64,000 nucleotides of DNA from Streptomyces cupreus (GTDB taxonomy: Bacteria; Actinomycetota; Actinomycetes; Streptomycetales; Streptomycetaceae): NCBI RefSeq assembly GCF_014257025.1, contig NZ_JACMSF010000009.1, positions 62,001-126,000 of the forward strand, in the 5' to 3' direction. A model generated the notes under the pieces. The model worked only from the letters and a program-made list of their open reading frames with translations, searched no databases and had not been told where the DNA came from. Both the position numbers and the translations under genes were made by a program. How positions within the stretch are numbered: position 1 is the first letter of the stretch; the number at the start of each line of letters is the position of its first letter. Positions 1 through 10,154 of the stretch are shown here, one piece after another.

Positions 1-4
1 CTGG

Positions 5-982
5 GTGACGGACACCGTGCAAGAGGCCAGCACCCGGACCCGTGGGCTCACCGCGTCGTACGCCCATTCCTTGATTTCTGCATGCCCGCGCGCCACCCAT
101 GCCCCCGTCTACGGGCGGATGGTCCTGGAGGGCGCCATCCATCGCAGCGTCACCCAGCACGCCATCCGCCTCCACCAGGCCGCGCGTGCCGACGCGGTCC
201 GCGGTGGAGTCGAGGAGACGGTCCACCACGCCCGGGTCCTGGCCGACGTGCTCGCCGATCTCGCCCGCCGGTGGGGCACCGAGCCTCGGCCGGTGCAGCC
301 GCCGTCGCCGAACACGTCATCCTCCCCACAGGTGCAGCCCGTCGACGAACAGGTTCTCGCCGACGAGGAGTTTCTTCTCGGCTGTATCAGCGCCCGGCCC
401 GAGCAGCTGCTCGACGTCGTCGACTGGCTGCATCCTGACGACTTCACGGACATCGGCCATCAGCAGATCTACCGCGCCCTGGGCGCACTGCATCACCGCG
501 GCGAGCCCATCGATCAGCTGACCGTACTGTGGGAAACGCAGCGCCGGGGTGCTCTGTCCAACGGGACGCTCGACGCCGAACGCGTTCTCCGGATCTGCGA
601 TCCGCTGTCCCTCTCCGGGGTGGCCGAGTACTTCGGCGAGCAGGTCGTGCAGGCCTCGCTCGTCCGCACGGCCGCGGCCTCCGCCCGCCAAGTGCGGGCG
701 CTGGCCGACGACGAGTCCCTGGCCCCGGGACGGCTGATCGGGTACGCCCTGCACGCCCTGGGCCCGCTGGACGAGGTCCGGCGTCGCCTACGGGCCGCAT
801 CCGGCACCGAGCCCGCACCACCGCGTACGGGCAGTGTGCCGACCGTTGCACCGCCTGAGGCCCGCATCGACGCGGCCCGTTCCCGTAGCCGCTCCGGCGC
901 CACCGCCGCGTCGGCTCCGACGGCCACCGCGGCCCCGCATGCTCCTGCTCCCGACCGTGCTACCCGCCGGGGCCCGTCATGA
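5..982 (+). CDS. DnaB N-terminal-domain protein, possibly 5'-truncated
   Basis: The central part (about residues 115-225) matches the all-helical N-terminal domain of DnaB replicative helicase: an EEFLLG start, then a pattern of the form HPDDF, HQQIYRAL, GEPID. There is no RecA-like helicase core with Walker motifs, so this is not a helicase itself. The C-terminal 60 residues are Pro/Ala/Arg-rich and probably disordered. Stand-alone DnaB-N proteins are common in actinomycete mobile elements and may contact replication proteins (inference). The GTG at 5 is the first start inside the window, but the frame stays open to the left edge, so the true start may lie outside. It overlaps the next gene by ATGA. 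Confidence 0.65.
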   Translation: MTDTVQEASTRTRGLTASYAHSLISACPRATHAPVYGRMVLEGAIHRSVTQHAIRLHQAARADAVRGGVEETVHHARVLADVLADLARRWGTEPRPVQPPSPNTSSSPQVQPVDEQVLADEEFLLGCISARPEQLLDVVDWLHPDDFTDIGHQQIYRALGALHHRGEPIDQLTVLWETQRRGALSNGTLDAERVLRICDPLSLSGVAEYFGEQVVQASLVRTAAASARQVRALADDESLAPGRLIGYALHALGPLDEVRRRLRAASGTEPAPPRTGSVPTVAPPEARIDAARSRSRSGATAASAPTATAAPHAPAPDRATRRGPS

Positions 983-1581
983 CAGACCACACCGGCCGCG
1001 CCGGCCTGGAGAAGGACGAGCTGTACGCCGTTGCCTGGGAGTTCGACGCCCTGCGCGAGCAGATCACGGTCCCCGGAGTCTCGAGCGGTCTTCCCGATCT
1101 CGTCACCGCGTCCGGGCAACTCGCCACGTTGACAGGGCTGGTCAAGGACCTGTCGGACGAGGTCCTCTTCCGGGCTGTCGACGAGGACCCCGGGCTCGAC
1201 TTCGGGCCGGTCATCTACGCGTACACGTCGGCGGCGGTGCCCGCCGGACGCGCGATGGAGAACTACACCGAGGCGTACGCCCAGTTCGGTTTCCTGCGCC
1301 GCTTCGCCGAAGCCCCCGGCTCGGCGGATCTGGACGACGTCCGTCAGGCGGCCTTCCACGTGGTCCAGGAGCGGATGGAGCTCGTACGCGACGATCTCCG
1401 GGAGGTGAGCGACACCTTGCGGGGCGCGGCGGACCGGCTAGACGGCACGCCACCACGCGTCCTCGCGGCGCTGAGCCGCTCGGCACGCCCGCCGAACTCG
1501 ATCTACCGTCTGCCCGTGGAGCCGCCCGCCCCGGGTCCGGTCCGGCTCGCCTACACCCCGGCGCCCCGCCATGGCCGCTGA
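979..1581 (+). CDS. Hypothetical helical protein
   Basis: A 200-residue protein I do not recognise. It starts at an ATG overlapping the previous stop (ATGA), so the two are probably translationally coupled. The sequence is acidic and looks mostly helical, with heptad-like stretches around residues 120-160, and a Pro-rich tail. No catalytic motif, signal peptide or membrane segment is visible. Its last 11 bases overlap the start of the cytosine methyltransferase gene, which places it in the same transcription unit of the accessory element. Confidence 0.6.
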   Translation: MTDHTGRAGLEKDELYAVAWEFDALREQITVPGVSSGLPDLVTASGQLATLTGLVKDLSDEVLFRAVDEDPGLDFGPVIYAYTSAAVPAGRAMENYTEAYAQFGFLRRFAEAPGSADLDDVRQAAFHVVQERMELVRDDLREVSDTLRGAADRLDGTPPRVLAALSRSARPPNSIYRLPVEPPAPGPVRLAYTPAPRHGR

Positions 1582-2777
1582 CCTGGCCTCGGTGGGGACG
1601 CCACCGTTGATCGGGAGCCTGTGCTCCGGCTACGGCGGCCTGGACCTCGGTGTCCAGGCCGCCCTCGGAGGCTCGCTCGCCTGGCACGCCGAGATCGATC
1701 CGGGTGCCGCCCGGATACTGGCCCGCCACTGGCCCACCGTGCCCAATCTCGGCGACATCACGGCCGTGAACTGGGCCGAGGTCCCGGAGGTGTGCGTCGT
1801 CACGGCCGGCTTCCCTTGCCAAAGACGTCTCCGTCGCCGGCCGCCGCGCCGGACTGGCTGATGGCACCCGGTCCGGTCTGTGGCACCACGTCGTCCGTGC
1901 CATCGAAGCCCTCAACCCCTGCCTGGTGGTGATCGAGAATGTCCGAGGGCTCCTCACCTCGCCCGCCGGTTCCCCTGGCGGCGTGGAACTCTGCCCGTGG
2001 TGTCTGGGAGACACCGCAGGCCAGCCTGCTCTGCGCGCACTCGGTGCCGTACTCGGCTCCCTGGCCGACATCCGGTTCGATGCGCGCTGGTGTGTGCTTC
2101 GCGCCTCCGACGTCGGAGCCCCGCACCGCCGAGAGCGGATCTTCCTCACCGCCTGGCCGTCCGAACGGATCACCTCTGCTCAAGACCCCGACCAGCAACC
2201 TGGGGGCAAACGGGGGCAGCCAGCACCCGGCGAAACGCAAGCAGGGCGGCCATGGCCCGAACCTGGCGGACGAGATCGAGTGGCTCCTGCCCACCCCGAA
2301 GGCCTCGGACGGCACCAAGGGGTCGCCCAACCAGCGCCACGGCAATGGGGACTTGACCTTGCCCTCGGCGGCAGCACGCCTGAGGCCCATCCCGGATGCC
2401 ACGCCCACACGCACGGCCGGACGGCGAAAGGGCGCCACGAGCAGGACCCCGCGCACACAGTCACCGCCGCTGTTCGGGGATCCGGAGCCCCAGCAGGGCA
2501 CGCCGAGATCTGGGGGCCGTACGCCGCCGCGATCACCCGCTGGGAACACGCCACCCGTCCCGCGCCGCGGCCAATCGACGACGCCGGCCGTCTCAGTGCG
2601 CGGTTCGTGGAGTGGATGCAAGGCCTTCCTCCCGGCTGGGTGACCGGTACACCAGGGCTGGGGCGCCCCGCCCAACTGACCGCCCTGGGTAACGGAGTTG
2701 TCCCCCAACAGGCTGCCCGCGCCCTACAGATCCTGGCTCCACCCAGGACCGTATGCCGCCATCACGCGCCGCGCTGA
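1571..2777 (+). pseudogene. DNA (cytosine-5) methyltransferase, frameshifted
   Basis: The first frame (1571-1822) encodes the C5-methyltransferase AdoMet motif (SLCSGYGGLDLG) and reaches the catalytic motif GFPCQ. It breaks there: three A's at 1821-1823 where two would keep the frame. After the break, frame 3 continues with the expected DVSVAGRRAGLADG, the ENV motif (VVIENVRGLL) and the RRERIF motif. Near 2170-2180 the coding signal moves to another frame (an LLPTP-type repeat typical of the target-recognition region). It returns to frame 3 before about 2480 and ends with a normal C-terminus (RFVEWMQGLPPGWV, LGNGVVPQQA). At least three frame changes make a functional product unlikely unless they are sequencing errors. 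Confidence 0.85.
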
Positions 2778-2872
2778 CCTGCGCCTTCTACACCCGTTTC
2801 CCGGCCGGGCCAAATCCCCGTTTCTCCGGAACCTCGACATCCCACCCACCAGAACTTGCACCAGGGGTAGCC

Positions 2873-3472
2873 ATGTCCGAATCCGCCCACGAGAGCGAGC
2901 CGGTGCGCATACCGGACCACGACCTGGACGACCTCGTCGCCACGGTCACCCGGCTCGTCGCCGAGAGCCGCAAGCAGGGCGAGACGCTCGCCCGGCTCAC
3001 CGACGACCAGCCGTCCGAGGACGACAGCGAACCGGCCGATCCCGTGCACCCTGAAAGCCCGGCATCGGCATCCGCCCCGGCCGAAGGCAATGCCAACGAC
3101 GGCCCGGCCTCCGTCTTCATCCTGGCGCTCGGCGCCAAGGCGTACGCCGAAGAACTGGCCGCGCTGACCAACTGGGTGCACAACCTGCTCCTGCCGGTCT
3201 ACGGGCGGGAGATCACCACCGGCCGCCCATGGTGCCGGCAGTGGCAGGAGCACCCCGAGGCCGTGGCCCGGCTGCACGCCCTCTGGCTCGCCTGGCAGCA
3301 ACTCACCGACGTCCAGGCGGGCCTCACCGGTCCCTCCACCTGGCACCGTGACCACCTCGACCCGGCCCTGCTCCAACTCCGCACCCCAGACGGCCCGTTC
3401 GGCGCCTGCACCACCAGTGCGACCCGCCCCCACCACCGGCTGCTGGCCTCGCCCGAGCCCGCCGGAGTCTGA
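2873..3472 (+). CDS. DUF4913-family protein
   Basis: A 199-residue protein. Residues about 75-165 match DUF4913, a family common on Streptomyces plasmids and integrative elements: WVHNLLLPVYGRE, then WCRQWQEHPEAVARLHALWLAW. The N-terminal 60 residues are acidic and probably disordered. The ATG at 2873 was chosen over earlier in-frame starts because a purine-rich AGGGG lies just upstream. Its biochemical role is unknown. The next gene starts one base after its stop, indicating co-transcription. Confidence 0.75.
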   Translation: MSESAHESEPVRIPDHDLDDLVATVTRLVAESRKQGETLARLTDDQPSEDDSEPADPVHPESPASASAPAEGNANDGPASVFILALGAKAYAEELAALTNWVHNLLLPVYGREITTGRPWCRQWQEHPEAVARLHALWLAWQQLTDVQAGLTGPSTWHRDHLDPALLQLRTPDGPFGACTTSATRPHHRLLASPEPAGV

Positions 3473-3473
3473 G

Positions 3474-4280
3474 ATGGCCCACGAGTACGAACCCCCTTCG
3501 CCGGACTACCGGCTCGACGGCTTCCAAGCCGCAACCACGCAGATCGAGGACGACTTCTCCTCCGTCACCCTCTCGGACGACCTGTTCGTCCCCTTCTCCG
3601 AACACCACAGCGCCGACGGCCGCGACAGCTACCTGCTGCTGTACGACCGGTCCGCGATCTGGGACATCCCCGGGACGGCGGAGTACGTCACGCTGCACAT
3701 CACCCGCGACATCGAGCAACGCACATTCGACTTCGCGTCCGAGCACCACCCGGTCGTTCCGCTGGCGCAGCACTGGCTGATCGGCCGGGGCTGCCCGCGG
3801 GAAGCCGCCGATGGATCCCCCCACCACGGGCCCCGCCCGGCCGACGCGGTCACGGCCCGGCTTGAGGACCTGCTCCGGACCAACCCCGGCAACCGGTACG
3901 AGGTCCTCGACCACTACACCGACAACCCGTGCTCCTTCGACGTCGGCGTCGAGGTCCGCACCCTCGTCTACGACAGGCACCCCGACTCGGCGGACGCGCC
4001 GTATCGGCTCTTCCTCGAAGAGCCGACCAAAGACATGCACACCTACACCGTGCGGGAGGGTGTCTTCGCCAGCGCCGAGGAAGCGGACACGTGGATTGTG
4101 GAGCGGGACTCGCCGCTCCCCCTGGCACCTGCCTCACCGGGCGCCTTCGGCCGCCGGGCGGCAGCCGCCCGCGCTCGCTCCACGATCGGCGGCAACGGCC
4201 TCGCCGTGGCTCCCGCACCCGTCTCCCCACCCCGATCAGCGGAACCTGCTCCGACGCGCTCCCGCAGGAGCACGCGATGA
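3474..4280 (+). CDS. Hypothetical protein, accessory element
   Basis: A 268-residue protein starting one base after the DUF4913 stop. It is acidic and aromatic-rich with no obvious membrane segment. The last 60 residues are Ala/Arg/Pro-rich and probably disordered. I do not recognise the family. Its stop overlaps the start of the RelE-like gene (ATGA), so it belongs to the same operon. Confidence 0.6.
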   Translation: MAHEYEPPSPDYRLDGFQAATTQIEDDFSSVTLSDDLFVPFSEHHSADGRDSYLLLYDRSAIWDIPGTAEYVTLHITRDIEQRTFDFASEHHPVVPLAQHWLIGRGCPREAADGSPHHGPRPADAVTARLEDLLRTNPGNRYEVLDHYTDNPCSFDVGVEVRTLVYDRHPDSADAPYRLFLEEPTKDMHTYTVREGVFASAEEADTWIVERDSPLPLAPASPGAFGRRAAAARARSTIGGNGLAVAPAPVSPPRSAEPAPTRSRRSTR

Positions 4281-4762
4281 GCCGGGCACGGTACGCCTTC
4301 GCCGCCCATCCCGAGTCACTGGCCGATCTGCGCGCCGTACCGGAAAACATCCGCGACCTGGCCCTGCTCGAACTGCAGCACCTGGTCCACGGCAACGAAC
4401 GCGGCGCCGCCCTCCAGCGGGAACTCGCCGGCTGCCACAAGGTCTACGTCGACCCGGAAACCCGCTGGCGCTTGGTCATCCAGTACCGGGATGCTCCCGC
4501 CTCTTCCCAGCACAAACGGGAGATCTACCTGCTCGCGGTCGGTGAGCGCCAGGACCATGCCGCCTACCGCGCCGCGGCCCTTCGGCTGGAGCGCGAGCGG
4601 GCGGCCACCGCCGCGTCCCCGCACGACCGGCGCGCTCAAGCCGCTATGGCCCTCTCTCCTCGCCACCACAGCAGGCGACCGGTCACCGGTAGCCAGCAGC
4701 CTGCGGCAACGAGCACCGCCACGAACCGCACGACGTCGGAACGCTCCGCGCGGTCCCGCTGA
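4277..4762 (+). CDS. RelE-like small protein
   Basis: A 161-residue protein. Residues about 15-100 resemble the RelE/ParE mRNA-interferase fold in pattern: an N-terminal helix pair, a Lys-rich beta-strand region (HKVYVDPETRWRLVIQYR) and a closing strand (REIYLLAVGERQDHAAY). The C-terminal 55 residues are Ala/Arg/Ser-rich and disordered. Start ATG overlaps the preceding stop. No short antitoxin gene of the usual type sits next to it, so it may be an orphan or have another role. The call rests on pattern similarity only. Confidence 0.4.
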   Translation: MSRARYAFAAHPESLADLRAVPENIRDLALLELQHLVHGNERGAALQRELAGCHKVYVDPETRWRLVIQYRDAPASSQHKREIYLLAVGERQDHAAYRAAALRLERERAATAASPHDRRAQAAMALSPRHHSRRPVTGSQQPAATSTATNRTTSERSARSR

Positions 4763-4794
4763 CGGCGCACAACCACCCTTCGGAGAACCCCACC

Positions 4795-5587
4795 GTGCCC
4801 AGCCTCTCCCCCCTCACCCACCCGTCACACCGAACTCGTCGACGAGGCCATCGCCCGCCTCTCACCCCGTTGGACCACCTGGACCCTGCAGACCATCCAG
4901 CACCACGGCCCCATGCGCCTTGCCGACATCAACTCCGCGCTTCCGTGGATAGGTGTCCATGCCATGGCCCAGATCGTGCGCCGCATGCAGACGAGCGGTC
5001 TCCTGGACCGGCCTCAGTTCGGGGTGTACGACCTCACACCGCTCGGCTGCGACACGCAGTCGGTCTACCGTGCGCTCTCGGCCTGGCACCGTACCCACCT
5101 CGCTGACGACGCGGCGTCGCTCGCGGAGGCGGAACGTGTAGAAGACGCACTCGGCCGGCTGCGTGGGAAAGGCACGATCCCCCTCCTCCATGCCCTCGCG
5201 CAGTACGGTCCCCTTCCCAACGGTGCGCTGCGAAACGAAGCCGCGCTCGCCGCCGGCTCATTCCACTACCGCATCACGCAGCTCCAGACGGACCAGCTCA
5301 TCACCCGCACGAGCCCCTTCTCCGGCCGCGGCTCCGAGTACACCCTGACGTCTGCGGCCCGCGGACTCACGCCCGTGTACGCCGAACTCGCGGAGTTCGC
5401 CCGCAAGTCACACCCGGCAACTCGCCCGGACCAGCCCGGTGCGACAGCTCAGCAGGCCGTACGGGCGAGCGCGGCCGTGCGCCGCAGTCCTGCGGCTTCT
5501 GCCGAGCTGTTCTCGCACGTCTCCGACCCTCAGCCGCGCGTCCCGGCGTTCGTCACCGCGCTCTCCCACCCGTCTCGGATCAGGTGA
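4795..5587 (+). CDS. Tandem winged-helix protein, N-terminal frameshift possible
   Basis: From the ATG at 4913 this encodes 224 residues with two winged-helix-like units: one near residues 1-60 (MRLADINSALPWIG, VRRMQTSGLLDR) and one near 85-150. Just upstream, the same frame encodes a good HxlR-type lead-in (LSPRWTTWTLQTIQHHGP) that has no start of its own. A GTG at 4795 would supply one if the run of six C's at 4808-4813 were one base shorter. I therefore suspect either a single-base frameshift or a sequencing error in that homopolymer. Likely a DNA-binding regulator of the accessory element. The tail after residue 165 is low-complexity. Confidence 0.55.
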
Positions 5588-5685
5588 CTCAAGTGTCCGC
5601 AGCCAGATTCCGCCGCGCGACTACACCCGCATGCCCCAACACGAGCCGCTCAGCCGCCCGTGCCCCGCCGCCCGAAGGCCGTCCC

Positions 5686-6540
5686 ATGCCCAGCCCGGAT
5701 TCCCTCGCCCTCGACCCGATTTCGGATGTCCTGGTCAGCCCCGGCTACCTCGCCGGTCCTGGCGACAGCCGCAGCATCTTCAACACGCTTGATAGCGCCC
5801 CCAGTTGGACCAAGGCCATCGCCTTCGGTGCCGACACCTACTACACCAGTCCGTGCCAGCGAGTACGCGTCGCCAACGCCGTGGAGAGCTTCTACGGCGG
5901 GTGGACCATCTCTTACGCCGAAGACCCACTCGGCGTCCCCGACTGGATCACCACGTTCGACCGGAACACGCCCCACGAGATCGTGGCCGTGTTCACCAAG
6001 ACCCTCGTCGACGGACTGCACGACAACTTCGCCGACTACCTCAGCGGCGGCCGGCACTACACGGGCATCAGCCCCGCCTCCCTGACCGCGCGGCACCGGT
6101 GGGAGCCGGTACACGGCTCCCGGCCGTTCCGCACGGTCTCCCCCGACGGCCACGCCGCCTATCAGATGCGCGTTGGCTGGCTCCACGAGTACGACGAGCT
6201 GCTCACGCCCGAGAAGTCGACGTGGCGCATGTCCGCCGGCACCGACCCCGTGTACGCGCCGAGCTGGCAGGCCTTCTTCAGCGGATACACCCCGCAGCAC
6301 CTCATTGCGGCCTCCACCGCCGCGTTCACGGACCCCACCCCCGTGCCGCGCGCCCTGGATCACATCCCCGACCGCCACCGCTCACTGGTCTCGGTCACCC
6401 CCGTGGACACGACCAGGCCCGACCGGTGGGCGGCAGCGGCGCTCGCCCGTAGCACCCAAGCCCAGGCGATACACGCACCCCCGCCTCTGGCCGCGCCGAC
6501 CCCGCTCGCTATGCACGCCGGCTCCCGACGGCAGCGCTAA
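5686..6540 (+). CDS. DUF317-domain protein
   Basis: A 284-residue protein with the DUF317 pattern abundant in Streptomyces mobile elements: an opening VSPGYLAG, a central SPCQRVRVAN block followed by GGWTISYAEDPLG, and a TPHEIVAVFTKTLVDGL helix. A second, similar half (residues about 135-240) suggests an internal duplication. ATG 5686 gives the conserved N-terminus with little extra sequence. The molecular function of DUF317 is not known. A second DUF317 gene begins 28 bp downstream and is interrupted by the mobile element. Confidence 0.75.
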   Translation: MPSPDSLALDPISDVLVSPGYLAGPGDSRSIFNTLDSAPSWTKAIAFGADTYYTSPCQRVRVANAVESFYGGWTISYAEDPLGVPDWITTFDRNTPHEIVAVFTKTLVDGLHDNFADYLSGGRHYTGISPASLTARHRWEPVHGSRPFRTVSPDGHAAYQMRVGWLHEYDELLTPEKSTWRMSAGTDPVYAPSWQAFFSGYTPQHLIAASTAAFTDPTPVPRALDHIPDRHRSLVSVTPVDTTRPDRWAAAALARSTQAQAIHAPPPLAAPTPLAMHAGSRRQR

Positions 6541-6568
6541 CCCTCACCCTCAGCACTGGAGTCCCACC

Positions 6569-6701
6569 GTGCCGACCATCGCCCCCGACGGGGACCTGTA
6601 CGTCTCCCCGCTCTACCTCGCCGGCTGCACCGTCACCGGCGACCCCGCCCTTGCCCCCCTCCTCGACCACGGCTTTGCCCTCCACGACGACGAGCTAGAA
6701 G
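6569..6701 (+). pseudogene. DUF317 gene, 5' half, split by mobile element
   Basis: A GTG start at 6569 opens a second DUF317 protein with the usual first segment (LYVSPLYLAG, LLDHGFALHDDELE). The family then expects a strand of the type NVYVSSP. Here the reading frame instead runs into the left end of the recombinase element at about 6702. The missing continuation is found 9.1 kb away, at 15860, starting exactly at ANVYVSSPQRHIRLG. The two halves together make one standard DUF317 protein, so this gene was cut by insertion. Confidence 0.85.
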
Positions 6702-6714
6702 TTACGTGGAATCA
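6702..6714. repeat. Left terminal inverted repeat of the element
   Basis: TTACGTGGAATCA. It matches the reverse complement of 15845-15857 at 12 of 13 positions and lies exactly where DUF317 homology stops. Confidence 0.7.
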
Positions 6715-6771
6715 CTTGCGAGGCTGGTGGCCTCGTACGGGGACCCACGGACTGAAGGGACGCGGTACCAA

Positions 6772-7830
6772 ATGGTCGAACTGAGGGAGAAGTGGCCGAT
6801 ACTCGGTCGGCACGAGCAGGCGACGGCCTGGCTGCAGGTGTGGCAGGACTTGGGACGGGCGCCGAGGACGATCGATGCCTACGCCCGGGGATTGGCGGAG
6901 TACCTGGAGTTGTGCGAGCGGGAGAGCGTAGAACCGGTGCGGGCCACGCGCGCCCATGTTGCCTTGCATGTAAGGGAGTTGGGATCGCGTCCGAGCCGTC
7001 GGGGCGCCAACGTAGTGGCTCTGGACTCGGGCGCCGGGTTATCGAACGCGACGCTCCAGCAGCGTCTGGTGTCGGTGCGGTTGTTCTACGACTTCCTGGT
7101 CGAGGAGGGACTGCGCCAGGACAATCCCGTCGGCCGGGGCCGCTACACCCCTGGGACCCGTGGCGGCGGGCAACAGCGAGGGCTGATGCGGAGACTGGTG
7201 AAGCTTCCCTGGATCCCCAGCGATGAGCAGTGGCGGGCCCTGCTGGCGATAGCCGCTGCCGAGCCGGTGCGCACCCGGCTGATGCTGGCCTTGGCCTACG
7301 ATGCGGCCCTGCGCCGGGAGGAGTTGTGCTCGCTGCGCACCGACGACCTAGACCCGGGACGGCGGCTGGTGCGGGTGCGGGCGGAGACCACCAAGAGCCG
7401 CCGGGAACGAGTCGTGCCCTACTCGGCGACGACCGGCGTCCTGCTGTCGCAGTACCTGGTGCGCCGGGCTTCGGTCAGCCGGGCGCGCGGTGGGCTGTTT
7501 CTGTCGGAGTCGCGGCGGAACTTCGCCCAGCCGCTGAGCTTGTGGACGTGGTCGAAGGTGGTGCGCCGGATCGCCGTGGAGGCAGGGGTGGAGCGCTTCT
7601 CCACGCACACTACGCGGCACCTGTGCCTGACCGAACTGGCACCGATGGGTTGGGAGGTGCACGCGATCGCCACATTCGCCGGACACCAGCACACCGACTC
7701 CACCATGCGCTACATCCACCTCTCGGGCCGGGACCTGGCCGAGAAGCTGGAGCGGGGGATGGAACACATCCATGCCCAGCGGGTCGCGCTGCTGAGCACC
7801 GGCATCGAGGGCACCGGAGGACCGCGGTGA
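6772..7830 (+). CDS. Tyrosine recombinase, TnpA-like, first of the pair
   Basis: A 352-residue tyrosine recombinase. An N-terminal SAM-like core-binding domain occupies about residues 10-120 and the catalytic domain about 145-340. Visible catalytic residues are Arg181 (ALRREEL), Lys208, His279 and Arg282 (HTTRH), His305 (AGHQHT) and Tyr314 (MRYIH), so it looks active. I prefer ATG 6772, preceded by AAGGGA, to the upstream GTG 6706, which lies inside the terminal repeat. Length is close to Tn554 TnpA. The stop overlaps the next start (GTGA), so the two recombinases are probably made in fixed proportion. Confidence 0.85.
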   Translation: MVELREKWPILGRHEQATAWLQVWQDLGRAPRTIDAYARGLAEYLELCERESVEPVRATRAHVALHVRELGSRPSRRGANVVALDSGAGLSNATLQQRLVSVRLFYDFLVEEGLRQDNPVGRGRYTPGTRGGGQQRGLMRRLVKLPWIPSDEQWRALLAIAAAEPVRTRLMLALAYDAALRREELCSLRTDDLDPGRRLVRVRAETTKSRRERVVPYSATTGVLLSQYLVRRASVSRARGGLFLSESRRNFAQPLSLWTWSKVVRRIAVEAGVERFSTHTTRHLCLTELAPMGWEVHAIATFAGHQHTDSTMRYIHLSGRDLAEKLERGMEHIHAQRVALLSTGIEGTGGPR

Positions 7831-10154
7831 CCGCGCTTGCTCTGCCGGCGGGGAAGGCGGTACCCGACTGGGCCTGGCCACTGGACGGCGTGTCCTGGAA
7901 CCGGGACCCGCAACTGAGCGTCGAGGAGCGCGCGGTACTCGTACAGGCGGGCCCGCGACTGTTGATGTCCTCCCAGCTGACCCGGGCGGAACGGGGTGCG
8001 CTGGAACGGTTGCTCAGGCCGCTGGAGCAGGTTCGGTCCTGCCTGTGGATCCCGGATAAGGCCGGACACCACCGGTGGGTCGACTACCAGGTGGTCGGAA
8101 TGCTGCTGACCTGCACCGCCGAGACCGATTCGACGTGGTGGGGCTGGGATCAGAGCACGTGGACCCGTGTGATCGGGCCCGACGCGCAGGACTGGAGCCG
8201 ATAGTGGCCGACACAAGCGTCGCGGGCATGCCGCCCCCGCCTCCTGGCCTACGCCTACCTCCTGGGCGCGCCGGTGGACGAGACCCTGTTCCTCGGCTTC
8301 GAACGGCTGCGTCTGGCCCGCACGGTCTTCGGCCCGGAGATGGTGGACCGAGAGGTCGACACCGTCTACAGCCTGCTGCGCGGCTGGGGCTACCGCCTGG
8401 ACACGGCGGGCAACCGCTCCGTGCGCACCTTGATCGCGCACGCGATGCTCCTCAACCGCAGCCCGTTGCTCGCGGATATGGACACGGTGTTGCTGGAGCG
8501 CCTGCGTCAGGCGGTGCGTTCCACCGGGAGGGCATCTGGTGACCTGCACTCGCTGCAGCGAGCGCTGGCGGCGTTAGGGCGGTGCGAGCCGCCCATCGCA
8601 CGCAACGAGACCTTGTTGGGTGAGCTGCGGGCCCAGCGGTGGACGGATGTGCCGGCGCCGTGGGCCGAGATGGCCCGCCGGTGGTTCGACACCTCCACAC
8701 TCAGCCGCAACGTCCGCCTAGCCTACCGCCAGGATCTCGCCCGCATGGGCAGATGGCTGGCCACCGAGCACCCGCAGATCACCGAGCCCGCCCAGTGGAC
8801 GAGGGCGACCTGCGCGGCCTGGGTGGCCACGGTAGACCGGATGCGGATCGGCGACTACGTCGAACGCACCGCCACCCGCGGCGTGTTCGGAGACCCGATG
8901 TCCCCCTCCACCAAGGACAGCGCGCTCACCGCCGGCCGCGCGTTCTTCCGCGACCTTCAGGAATGGGAGTGGATCCCACGCCGGTTCGATCCCGGACGCG
9001 CGCTGGAGACGCCCCGCAGCATCCGCGCACTGCTGGGCCCCAACCCCCGCGTCATCGCCGACGAGGTATGGGCCAAACTGCTGTGGGCTGGCATCAACCT
9101 CACCTCCGAGGACCTGCCCACGACCAGCAGCGGCCCGCGCTACCCCCTGGAGCTCTCCCGCGCCTTGGCGCTGACCTGGCTGTTCAGCGGCCAACGCAGC
9201 GACGAGATCCGCCGCCTGCGCACCGGCTGCGTCCGCTGGCAACACGACGGCACCACCGTCAGTCCGGACGCCGCCGACGTCCTCGCCCGCGACGCAATCT
9301 GCTTGCTCGACGTCCCGACCCACAAGACCGGCACGAGTTTCACCAAGCCGGTCGACCCCCTGCTCGGACAGGCCGTCGAGGTCTGGCAGACCGTGCGCCC
9401 CGAGCAGCCGGCGATGCTGGACGCCAAGACCGGCGAGCGCGTGAAGTTCCTGTTCGCCCACCGTGCCAAACGCGTCTCCAAGGACTACATCAACCGCACG
9501 ATCATCCCGGCGCTGTGCGCAAAAGCCGGGGTCCCCGCCAGCGACGTCCGTGGCAAGATCACCAGCCACCGGGCCCGCAGCACCATCGCCAGCCAGCTCT
9601 ACAACGCCAAGGAACCGATGACCCTGTTCGAGCTGCAGGCATGGCTCGGACACCAGTCACCCAGCTCTACCCAGTTCTACGCGAAGATCTCCCCCAAGAC
9701 GCTGGCCAAGGCATACAGCGAAGCCGACTACTTCGCCCGGAACGTGCGCACCATCGAGGTCCTCGTCGACCGCGACGCCGTAGCTTCCGGGGCGGCGGCC
9801 ACCGGCGAGCCCTGGCAGTACTACGACCTGGGGCACGGCTGGTGCACCTACTCCTTCTTCGAACAGTGCCAGCACCGGATGGCCTGCGCCCGCTGCGACT
9901 TCTACACCCTCAAGGGCTCCAGCAAGGCCCAACTCCTCGAAGCCAAGGAGAACTTGCAGCACATGCTCGCCTCCATTCCGCTGACCGAGGACGAACGGGC
10001 CGCAGTCGACGATGGCCAAACCGCCATCGATGCGCTCCTCGCCCGGCTCTCCGACATCCCCACGCCCGCAGGCCCCACACCACGGGAACTCGGCCTCCCC
10101 GCCACCGTCACCATGCTGCCCATCGTCGAGGTCCGCCAAGGCGAACAGGAGTGA
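7827..10154 (+). pseudogene. Large tyrosine recombinase, TnpB-like, with in-frame TAG
   Basis: Read through, this frame gives 775 codons. The catalytic domain is complete: Arg457 (SGQRSDEI), His581 and Arg584 (SHRARST), His609 (LGHQSP) and Tyr618 (TQFYAKI). A Cys/His-rich C-terminal region follows (WCTYSFFEQCQHRMACARC), as in Tn554-type TnpB. Codon 126 (8202-8204) is TAG, with clear coding sequence on both sides in the same frame. So either the gene is inactivated, or two peptides are made: 125 aa, and a downstream part with no strong ribosome site near the GTG at 8274. A sequencing error is also possible. It is coupled to the upstream recombinase by GTGA. Confidence 0.8.

Noticed and set aside
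4277..4762. Toxin-antitoxin pair around the RelE-like gene
   Set aside because: No short antitoxin-like gene precedes or follows it; the neighbours are 268 and 224 residues and in one operon, so I only call a RelE-like protein.
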